From: Sulfobacillus benefaciens
GTDB taxonomy: Bacteria; Bacillota; Sulfobacillia; Sulfobacillales; Sulfobacillaceae
Length of the DNA: 64,000 nt
Reading direction: 5' to 3'
Assembly (NCBI GenBank): GCA_003023725.1
Contig: PXYT01000001.1
Span: 62,001-126,000 of the forward strand
The notes under the pieces were generated by a model. That model was not told the origin of the DNA. It saw nothing but the letters and a program-made list of their open reading frames with translations, and did no database searches. How positions within the stretch are numbered: position 1 is the first letter of the stretch; each line of letters starts with the position of its first letter. Shown here piece after piece: positions 27,367-34,105 of the stretch. The translations under genes were made by a program, and so were the position numbers.

Positions 27367-28605
27367 CTAATTTTCTTCAACGGAACCGGTTAAAAGAGGA
27401 ATTAAGTGGGCAGGTGCCCGAACCAGCATACGAGCCCCATCTTCGGTATCCTGGCGCTGGACAATTTGAACGTCCTGATAAATCCTTTGCCATGTGCGCA
27501 CGTCATCCCAGCGAACAAATATCCAGCGTTCCAGGTAAAAATCCGTCAACTCGTGCGCAATAGCCATGTACAATTCTTCAAAACCTGTGTCGTAGCGGGC
27601 CGAAATTGCCACCCCGTCTTGAGGTTTCACCGTATCCTGAGGCAATTTATCCCATTGGTTATACACCTTGATGCGTTTGATGTGATGGGCGCCAATTTCT
27701 CCCAGCACCTGTTCAATAGCTTCTTGCTGGTGGTCTAAGGTGGGAACCGAGGCATCCAACACCTCAAGAAGCACATCAGCCTCTGCGACTTCGTCCAGGG
27801 TAGCGCGAAAAGCAGCCACCAGCGTGTGAGGCAGTCTCTGCACAAAACCCACCGTATCGGTCAGAAGTGCAGGGCCGGTGCCGGGAATAAGAATGCGGTG
27901 AACACTAGGGTCCAGCGTAACAAATAATGCATCTTGTGTGAGTTGAGGGCGGCGGGTCAAACGCTGAAACAACGTCGATTTGCCCACATTGGTATATCCC
28001 ACCAGGGTTATGAGCGGAACACGGTGATACTGCCGCCGCCGGCGCCTGGCCGTGCGTTCCCGCTGCAAGGCGGCAATCGATTGCTCCAAATTTTTGATTC
28101 GGGCTCGAATTTTTCTGCGGTCCATCTCCAGATGTGTTTCCCCCGGTCCCCGAGTCCCTATTCCCGCACCCGCTCGTGACGGGGTACGGCCGCTTTGGCG
28201 TAATCTTGGCAATAAATATCTCAACTGGGCCAACTCTACTTGAATCCGTCCTTCTCGTGTCTGAGCCCGTTGCGCAAAAATATCCAAGATAACTTGGGTT
28301 CTGTCCACTAGCCTGACTTCAGGCCCCAGAATCCGTGCCCATTGATGCAAACGGGACGGGGCCAGATCATCATTGGACACGACCACAAAACTTTCAAGTT
28401 CCGCAACTTTGCTTGCAATCTCATGAAGAGCGCCGGGACCTAAACCGTCATCCGGGTTGTCACGGGACTGCAAATATCGGTAAGTGACTACTCCTCCTGC
28501 CTGGGCCGCCAACAGTTCCAGTTCATCCAATTCCTGCAATCCTCGTAGTCGCGCGGCTTCGCCTTTTTCAGAGGTTCCCACAAGGATCACGCGCTCTGGT
28601 TGCAT
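27367..28605 (-). CDS. hflX: Ribosome-associated GTPase HflX
   Basis: GTPase that splits stalled or heat-damaged ribosomes. About 412 residues from the ATG at 28605 (GAAGGAGGG upstream; an open frame of 27 codons further up has no ribosome site). N-terminal HflX domain, the glycine-rich linker (GAGIGTRGPGETHLEMDRR), then the G domain with G1 GYTNVGKSTLFQRLT, G3 DTVGF and G5 SARY. The G4 motif reads NQWD instead of the usual NKxD, a departure at a guanine-specificity residue. Gene order with the upstream lipoprotein gene is tight (38 bp). Confidence 0.94.
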   Translation of the reverse strand: MQPERVILVGTSEKGEAARLRGLQELDELELLAAQAGGVVTYRYLQSRDNPDDGLGPGALHEIASKVAELESFVVVSNDDLAPSRLHQWARILGPEVRLVDRTQVILDIFAQRAQTREGRIQVELAQLRYLLPRLRQSGRTPSRAGAGIGTRGPGETHLEMDRRKIRARIKNLEQSIAALQRERTARRRRRQYHRVPLITLVGYTNVGKSTLFQRLTRRPQLTQDALFVTLDPSVHRILIPGTGPALLTDTVGFVQRLPHTLVAAFRATLDEVAEADVLLEVLDASVPTLDHQQEAIEQVLGEIGAHHIKRIKVYNQWDKLPQDTVKPQDGVAISARYDTGFEELYMAIAHELTDFYLERWIFVRWDDVRTWQRIYQDVQIVQRQDTEDGARMLVRAPAHLIPLLTGSVEEN

Positions 28606-28643
28606 CGTACTCCCTCCTTCTCGAGCCGATGTCACGACAACGT

Positions 28644-29423
28644 CTATGGTACCCGGGTTCGTGGCAAGGACTGTAATAAAAGCCACACAGCCGAGCTTCC
28701 GGGATTATCAGTTAATGCCTGGTGCAAATCCCGGATGGCCGCCGAAATTTCACCCCAATGAATCTCCACGACGGCCAAATCGTAATATCCTTGCCACCAG
28801 TTCGGGTTAGCCGAAATCGCGTCATGATAAAAGGTAGCCGCATTCCTCCAGTTGTTTTCCTGCTGATTCAGTTGTCCGTCCAAAACGAAGATGGGGCCTT
28901 GTGGTCCGCCGAATTTTAGCGCCTCCGCTCCATCGACTTTGGCCTGGGCGGCATTGTGAAGTGCCAGAGCTACCTGACCCAGTCCGACATACGCCGCCCA
29001 GTTACCGGCATCGTGAGACAGTGCCTCGGTAAAAGCCTCATTCGCCTGATTCAAATGATGCGTCACAAGGCATAATTGACCCAAATTCGTCCAGAATATT
29101 ACGTTACCGGGCTGAAGCCGACAAGCCTTCTGTGCCTCCTCAATGGCGGCCCCAGGTTCATGATTGTCCCAAAAGAGTTGTGCCAGTTTGCTGTAACCTA
29201 GAGCATAAGTTGGATCGTGCGCTAGAACACTTTCCTCTGTCGCTATCGCACGGGTCAGATTGAAATCAATACTTTTGACCCTTTGCTCCACCGCCTGTTG
29301 TCCCTGAACAACCCCTTGTGGCGCCTGGCGCCCCTGGGCGGGTACCAAATACGCCGTTGATCCGCATGCTGCCAGCCACGGCAGCAAAATCGCAATGACG
29401 CCGAACAACATGTTTTTAGTCAT
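28644..29423 (-). CDS. TPR-repeat lipoprotein
   Basis: About 259 residues. N-terminal lipoprotein signal ending in the lipobox LAAC (Cys at about residue 20), then tetratricopeptide-like helical repeats (YALGYSKLAQLFWDN, FWTNLGQLCLVTHHLNQA, WAAYVGLGQVALALHNAAQA, WWQGYYDLAVVEIHWGE). Expected to be anchored to the outer face of the membrane and to act in protein-protein contacts; partner unknown. The ATG at 29423 forms an ATGA overlap with the NUDIX gene stop; ATG 29429 is an alternative. Confidence 0.85.
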   Translation of the reverse strand: MTKNMLFGVIAILLPWLAACGSTAYLVPAQGRQAPQGVVQGQQAVEQRVKSIDFNLTRAIATEESVLAHDPTYALGYSKLAQLFWDNHEPGAAIEEAQKACRLQPGNVIFWTNLGQLCLVTHHLNQANEAFTEALSHDAGNWAAYVGLGQVALALHNAAQAKVDGAEALKFGGPQGPIFVLDGQLNQQENNWRNAATFYHDAISANPNWWQGYYDLAVVEIHWGEISAAIRDLHQALTDNPGSSAVWLLLQSLPRTRVP

Positions 29424-29836
29424 ATACATAGAAAATCCCGCACATTGTGGTCTTGAAAAAACGATTCCATTCCCTCTGCCCACGCAATCCGGTTGTAATC
29501 CCCTGTTAAGGCAATCCACTGTGCTTCTGACGCATCCGATTGGGGACGTATCACATCGTCTCCGACCACAGACGCAGCAAAATCCAGAACAACGAAGTGG
29601 GCACAGGGCAATCGAATTTCCGCGACATACAAAAGGCGTCCCGGCTTAATGGCCAATCCAACCTCTTCACGCACCTCGCGCTGAACCGCTTCGGCTAGCG
29701 TTTCCCCCCACTCTAAATGGCCTCCGGGTAAGGCCCAGCGCCCCATCTCGGGTTCGTGCCCGCGACGGATAGCCAAAAGACTTCCTTCAGCATTTTTTAT
29801 GACTGCCGCAACGCCAATTTTAGGGTTCTTTGACAT
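29420..29836 (-). CDS. NUDIX hydrolase
   Basis: Hydrolase of nucleoside diphosphates linked to another moiety; about 138 residues. The Nudix box is complete: GGHLEWGETLAEAVQREV followed by REEVGL. The sequence resembles MutT/NUDT15-like members, but the substrate cannot be assigned. The start is uncertain: ATG 29836 (PKIGVAAVI follows at once) or ATG 29851; both overlap the end of the upstream small gene. Ends in an ATGA overlap with the lipoprotein gene, so the two are probably co-translated. Confidence 0.85.
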   Translation of the reverse strand: MSKNPKIGVAAVIKNAEGSLLAIRRGHEPEMGRWALPGGHLEWGETLAEAVQREVREEVGLAIKPGRLLYVAEIRLPCAHFVVLDFAASVVGDDVIRPQSDASEAQWIALTGDYNRIAWAEGMESFFQDHNVRDFLCI

Positions 29837-30014
29837 GTTCCGAAATGTCATAGATGGTTAATTCGTTATCCTCGTCCAACTGACGCAGGCCGAAAATAAC
29901 CCCTCGTTCTTTAAGAATCTGGTTTAAAAACGTTACGACCTGATAGGGGGTGAAGCCGTTAAAACGGCGTTGCCCTAACATAACTAATTTTTCGTGATCG
30001 GCCGAAACTTTCAC
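29820..30014 (-). CDS. YpmA-like small protein (DUF4264)
   Basis: 64 residues with the pattern of the YpmA/DUF4264 family of spore-forming Firmicutes: PYQVVTFLNQILKERGVIFG, then an acidic segment (LDEDNELTIYDI). The family's function is unknown to me. GTG start at 30014 with GGGGGC upstream. First gene of a tight three-gene unit with the NUDIX and TPR lipoprotein genes, divergent from the SASP gene at 30225. Confidence 0.6.
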   Translation of the reverse strand: MKVSADHEKLVMLGQRRFNGFTPYQVVTFLNQILKERGVIFGLRQLDEDNELTIYDISEHVKEP

Positions 30015-30150
30015 TCAAAACGCCCCCACTCCCTACTGTTGTTCTGATATTATACCAGTTTCCTGCCACCAGAAATCAGATGCTGCATTATCTTTGGATA
30101 AATAACGGCCAGACTGCCTCAAATCTGCCTTACGGTCCATGAACATCCTA

Positions 30151-30180
30151 ACATGATATAGCCACTGACCCATCATACTA
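30151..30180 (+). promoter_or_regulatory. Sigma-G-type promoter of the SASP gene
   Basis: ACATG (30151-30155), 18-base spacer, CATACTA (30174-30180). The forespore sigma-G consensus is GHATR-N18-CATHHTA; the -10 and spacing match exactly and the -35 at 4 of 5. It lies about 35 bases before the SASP ribosome site, as expected for a forespore gene. Confidence 0.7.
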
Positions 30181-30224
30181 GATTACGTATCAGGCTCCTC
30201 ATAAACCAAAGGAGGGCGATGGCG

Positions 30225-30446
30225 ATGGGCAAGAAATGCGGGCCGTCCTTGTTATCTGAATCAATTCGCGATCGTTTCAAATACGAATTGGCGAATGAAC
30301 TGGGTTTCATCCGGGACATCGAGGAAAAAGGGTGGGCAGACATGCCCAGCCGCCAACTCGGTCAAATCGGAGGAAAGATTGGCGGTAACATGGTCAAGGT
30401 CATGATCCGCGAAGTCGAACAGGCTCTAGATAAATCCTCTTCGTGA
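30225..30446 (+). CDS. Small acid-soluble spore protein, alpha/beta type (divergent)
   Basis: About 73 residues. DNA-saturating spore protein made in the forespore. The family core is visible: RDRFKYELANELGF matches the helix carrying the germination-protease site, and QIGGKIGGNMVKVMIREVEQ matches the second helix with GG-x-x-x-K/R. Differences from the Bacillus proteins: a Trp in KGWADM and loss of the usual SRANGSVGGE wording. The ATG at 30225 is nine bases after GGAGG; ATG 30219 is also in frame. Preceded by a sigma-G-type promoter, followed by a strong terminator. Confidence 0.88.
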   Translation: MGKKCGPSLLSESIRDRFKYELANELGFIRDIEEKGWADMPSRQLGQIGGKIGGNMVKVMIREVEQALDKSSS

Positions 30447-30455
30447 CAACCTGTA

Positions 30456-30485
30456 TATTCCCAGATGGATCTCCATCTGGGAATA
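30456..30485. terminator. Bidirectional terminator hairpin
   Basis: Perfect 14-bp inverted repeat (30456-30469 / 30472-30485) with a 2-base loop between the SASP gene (+) and the convergent LysM protein gene (-). No long T-tract on either side, but the position and stability fit a shared terminator. Confidence 0.65.
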
Positions 30486-30507
30486 ATATGGGCCTCAGTC
30501 TCTCGCG

Positions 30508-31869
30508 TTATTCTCCTGCCCAAATCTGTCCCAAGCTCAAAAAAACAAAGTGATGGCGCTGCAATTGGCCGAAAAACCGCTGCCATCCCGCGGCGTTGGT
30601 CGGGCATGCATTTGTGCCGACAATCTGATCAGGATGGGCTAACAGCAAAGATACCATTTTTGCGGACGACCATGGGGATGGTGCCATGACATCCGGAGAC
30701 TGACTTATCACGTTCAAGGCACTCATGTCGTTACGGGCTGTTGAATTAAAAGGTTCGGATTGGCTGACAAACACCGGCTTGTTTCCGGTAATCTCCTCGA
30801 TAGCCTTTTGGGACCATTGAATCTCTTGCCGAATTCCCCATCCGGGCAATTGGTTCAAAGGCACGCCGGTGTAACCGGATATGATAATCTCATTGCCACT
30901 TTGGCCTAACTGCCTCATCAGTGCCGAATGGTTCACCGCCCACTGACCAGTCACGGCGATGTTGATGAGATCATGAGGATAACTTTTTTGCGACCGCAAT
31001 AAGGCCGCCAGGGAACCGCTGGACGCATGGTAAACTGTAAACGCCGCAATCGGCTGAATATTGCTCAAAACCCCGGACGACGCCGGAGGAGAAACCGTAG
31101 TCTTGGAGGAGTAACGGGAAGAATGAGAGTGGGTCGGTGTGCGAGGTTGGGCTATTCTTTTTCGGGTAGGTCCGGAACGTTGAGGCTCATGGTTTGGGCG
31201 AGGAAGTGAGTGCAAAACCTTGGCAGACTTTGAAAAATGAACAACCTGCCCAACCCATAACGTCTGGTTATGTTGTGTATTCATTGATTCAAACTGCTTC
31301 AAGGGAATTTGCGCTGCCCAGGCAAGCTCCCGCATTTGATCCCCTGGCTCAGCCGTATATCTCCAGTGGTGGACGGCAGCTTGCCTCACGACGGCTAAAT
31401 GGGCCAACGTGGCCAGGGTTTCGCCATTGAATTGATTGGTTTCAGGTATTCCCACATCTCTTTGAAACACGTTGAGAGCATGAATCAGAGCGGTCGACGA
31501 TTGACCGTTTAAAGGCCCGTGATACAGATGCCATGAGGATAACCAGGATTGCATGGCCAAAATACTGGCGCCCGACAAATGAGTCCCTAAATCCGGCAAT
31601 GACTGAACAATATGCGCTACCTGAATATTAATAGGTTCCGATGACTTTTGCCCAAATTGAGTGACGAATGTCGCCATGGCTTTATACGATGCTTTGCTGA
31701 TATGACCATCCGGCGCTCCCGCATTAAATCCCAAAACATCCAGATTAGCTTGCAGCGACGCCACGGAGACTGGATCGGATCCGTAAAACTGCAGCGTATT
31801 CGTACCGCTTGATGCCAGCAATGACAAAGACAAGGCACTCGCGACAAGATTCACAGAAATTTCCGCCAT
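30508..31869 (-). CDS. Secreted peptidoglycan-binding/LysM protein with polysaccharide-deacetylase-like C-terminus
   Basis: 453 residues with an N-terminal signal-like segment (VNLVASALSLSLLASSG). Two peptidoglycan-binding_1-like repeats (SLQANLDVLGFNAGAPDGHI and MQSWLSSWHLYHGPLNG), a LysM-like repeat (YTAEPGDQMRELAWAA to LWVGQVVHF, about 170-212), a Ser/Pro/Thr/basic linker, and a C-terminal domain of about 170 residues that weakly resembles a deacetylase barrel without a visible metal triad. ATG start with AAGGAGG. Between two SASP genes, which suggests a role in the spore or wall, but this is inference. Confidence 0.7.
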   Translation of the reverse strand: MAEISVNLVASALSLSLLASSGTNTLQFYGSDPVSVASLQANLDVLGFNAGAPDGHISKASYKAMATFVTQFGQKSSEPINIQVAHIVQSLPDLGTHLSGASILAMQSWLSSWHLYHGPLNGQSSTALIHALNVFQRDVGIPETNQFNGETLATLAHLAVVRQAAVHHWRYTAEPGDQMRELAWAAQIPLKQFESMNTQHNQTLWVGQVVHFSKSAKVLHSLPRPNHEPQRSGPTRKRIAQPRTPTHSHSSRYSSKTTVSPPASSGVLSNIQPIAAFTVYHASSGSLAALLRSQKSYPHDLINIAVTGQWAVNHSALMRQLGQSGNEIIISGYTGVPLNQLPGWGIRQEIQWSQKAIEEITGNKPVFVSQSEPFNSTARNDMSALNVISQSPDVMAPSPWSSAKMVSLLLAHPDQIVGTNACPTNAAGWQRFFGQLQRHHFVFLSLGQIWAGE

Positions 31870-31929
31870 AAGGACATATCCTCCTTAATTCCCAGAATGC
31901 ACCATTTGGCGAAAATTATTCCTATCAAC

Positions 31930-32292
31930 TCAATATTGGCTTCCGGCTGCCCATATCCCCCCCAGCATGCCAGCAACCAAAGAAACTCCTAACCCAATCC
32001 ATAAATGATTCCCGGAGCCCATGTGCAAGTTCTCGGCAATGACCTTTCCAGCCAGGTACACACTCAGTGCCGCCAGAGTGCCGTGAATCCAAGCCGCTTG
32101 ATCTGCGGCTCTTCCTGCCGCCCACCCGCTAATTCCTGCGACAACAATGGTTCCCAACCAAAGACTCAAGGAAATGGCTGTCGTGCTTAGTACCGTATTG
32201 AAATCGATTAAAGCCAGGGTTATTGCAATGAGCGCGGATGCTAGAGCACCTGCAACAAAACCGCGCAATATCACTCCAACACGCATTGTCAT
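31930..32292 (-). CDS. TIGR04086/YrzE-type membrane protein
   Basis: 120 residues with four hydrophobic helices rich in Gly and Ala (GFVAGALASALIAITLALI, WLGTIVVAGISGWAAG, GTLAALSVYLAGKVIAE, IGLGVSLVAGMLGGIWA). Size and Gly-patterned helices match the YrzE / TIGR04086 family of Firmicute membrane proteins of unknown role. ATG start with GGAG upstream. Same strand as the LysM gene, 60 bp apart. Confidence 0.65.
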   Translation of the reverse strand: MTMRVGVILRGFVAGALASALIAITLALIDFNTVLSTTAISLSLWLGTIVVAGISGWAAGRAADQAAWIHGTLAALSVYLAGKVIAENLHMGSGNHLWIGLGVSLVAGMLGGIWAAGSQY

Positions 32293-32429
32293 TTATCTCC
32301 TCTCCCGATTTAATTCACTGTACGCATCCGTTCGCATATCCATGACATGTTTACGGCAAATCCAATGAAACCGCCTTGCTCATGGCAAAAGCGGCTTGAT
32401 TGGCAAATCTTTGAGTGACAAAGTGGAGC

Positions 32430-32642
32430 TTATTTGTTCTTGCGGGTAAGCTCTGATTCGGCTCTTTTTACAAGGCGGCGAACCATATTGCCGCCAATCT
32501 TGCCGACTTCGTGCGTGGTCATATTTTCCCATCCCCGAGTGCGGATATCATCGTCCAGTCCCAGATCATCAGCCACTTCACGCTTAAGCCGTTTCAAAGC
32601 TTTCTCGGTTTTGGGTTCAATAGGACGATTATCCGACGCCAA
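32430..32642 (-). CDS. Small acid-soluble spore protein, alpha/beta type (second copy)
   Basis: About 70 residues: KALKRLKREVADDLGL (protease-site helix) and HEVGKIGGNMVRRLVKRAE (second helix). Like the gene at 30225 it has a Gly-Trp in the loop (RGWENM), so the two form a divergent SASP pair. The TTG at 32642 has GGAGG eight bases upstream; the GTG three codons earlier overlaps that site and is less likely. I did not find a clear sigma-G promoter directly upstream. Confidence 0.87.
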   Translation of the reverse strand: MASDNRPIEPKTEKALKRLKREVADDLGLDDDIRTRGWENMTTHEVGKIGGNMVRRLVKRAESELTRKNK

Positions 32643-32841
32643 ATTCCCCACCTCCTTTTCAAATTATTCTTTCCCCAAAAAATAAGCGTCCAAGGCGTCA
32701 GCTTTTACCAAGACTGGGACAGCTTCGACGAGGGTCAGGTAAAGACGGTATGGATTTGAGTGAAATCGCTACCTAGACAGAATTGCTTGCCAGGGGGTAA
32801 ACTCGAAGGGCAGCGAAGTCTTTATTGGCGGGGAGATTTTG

Positions 32842-33333
32842 ATGTCTGACTCACGACTGGAAATTGCCGCGGATTCGTTAGGACGTTGTCATTTTTGCGG
32901 GTTGGTGCGGCCCGAATCAGGAATGATTCGCCACTTACAGGCATGCACGACCCGACGCCAGGTTTTTCACTTACCCAGCTCGCCAGCAACGGCCGCCAGT
33001 TTTCACTTATTAATTACCCCGTGCGGCTCTCCCCGGGTTTGGCAGCACATCGAAGTGCCAGCCCATCTAAGAATGGAGCAATTTGCCGAATGGCTGACCC
33101 ATTTGTGGCCCATGCTTCCCCAGGGTGCGTTGCTTATCAACCATCAACGAGTCAGTGACCATGATCCGATTAATAACCTATTCGTTCCCGGTTTGATTGT
33201 TCGATATGAAACGCAAGACTTTTGTCTGCACATGCAAGTTGTTTCCTGGTACGACGGTTACTCTCAGTCTGATCACACGTTTGTTCTCATGGCTCAAAGT
33301 CTGGAAACCCCGTTGAATCAATCGTCTAATTGA
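32842..33333 (+). CDS. Zinc-finger protein, pRiA4b ORF3-like
   Basis: About 163 residues. N-terminal Cys-His finger (CHFCGLVRPESGMIRHLQAC, C-x2-C...H-x4-C) followed by a domain whose start (FHLLITPCGSPRVWQHIEVP) matches the pRiA4b ORF-3 / IS1096 passenger-type fold, in which the finger and a W-H-L-E segment occur together. Function of the family is not known. ATG 32842 with GGGGAG upstream. It ends 8 bp inside the convergent surE gene. Confidence 0.65.
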   Translation: MSDSRLEIAADSLGRCHFCGLVRPESGMIRHLQACTTRRQVFHLPSSPATAASFHLLITPCGSPRVWQHIEVPAHLRMEQFAEWLTHLWPMLPQGALLINHQRVSDHDPINNLFVPGLIVRYETQDFCLHMQVVSWYDGYSQSDHTFVLMAQSLETPLNQSSN

Positions 33334-34105
33334 ACAGCGCATCGATCGTGATTGCCGTAGTTTCCGGGATGACACCATAGGCGGTGGCATCCATGTGCAG
33401 TGGCGTAATCGTAATGTTTCCGGCCATTAGCGCCCCAACGTCGGTATTGACATCTTCGCCGGTATCCTGGGGACGGCCGGCCAGCCAAAAATATTCCCGG
33501 CCTCTCGGATCCACTCTCTTGTGAAAATCATTGGCATATTCGTGGCGCCCGAGTCTGACCCAACGCATGAACGAAGGCACACCACGGCTTAAAGCGGGAA
33601 AATTTACGTTATATAAGACCCCGGTTGGTGGAACCCGGAACCATTGACTGTGAATCCATCTTTGAGTAAATTCAGCGGCCCATTTCAGTCCTTCGCTATC
33701 TTGTCCATCATACGACAACGCGATTGACGGCACACCCAAAAACATCCCTTCCATGGCTGCCGACACGGTTCCCGAATAATAGATATCCCGGCCCAGATTA
33801 GCTCCGTGATTAACTCCCGATAATACCAAATCCGGTTTTTGGGGCATCAATATTTCCACCCCCAATTTGACACAGTCGGACGGTGTCCCGTTAATGCGCC
33901 ACGCCTTTTGCGCACCATCAAATGCCGTCACCAGGTCGGCGTGTAACGGCTTGTGCATGGTAATCGCGTGACCCATGGCACTCCGTTCCAATTCCGGAGA
34001 CACAACGTAGACATCTGCGCCATCCCTCAGAACCCGGGCCAGCGAAGACAAACCTTCCGCGTCAATGCCATCATCGTTCGTCAATAATATTTGTAGCCGT
34101 TTCAT
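33326..34105 (-). CDS. surE: 5'/3'-nucleotidase SurE
   Basis: Metal-dependent survival phosphatase acting on nucleoside monophosphates. The 259 residues show the N-terminal metal site LLTNDDGIDAEGL, SELERSAMGHAITM-like VSPELERSAMGHAITMH, INGTPSDCVKLG and LSGVNHGANLGRDIYYSGTV. ATG start; it overlaps the end of the helicase gene by 35 bp, so the two are co-transcribed. Confidence 0.95.
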   Translation of the reverse strand: MKRLQILLTNDDGIDAEGLSSLARVLRDGADVYVVSPELERSAMGHAITMHKPLHADLVTAFDGAQKAWRINGTPSDCVKLGVEILMPQKPDLVLSGVNHGANLGRDIYYSGTVSAAMEGMFLGVPSIALSYDGQDSEGLKWAAEFTQRWIHSQWFRVPPTGVLYNVNFPALSRGVPSFMRWVRLGRHEYANDFHKRVDPRGREYFWLAGRPQDTGEDVNTDVGALMAGNITITPLHMDATAYGVIPETTAITIDALFN

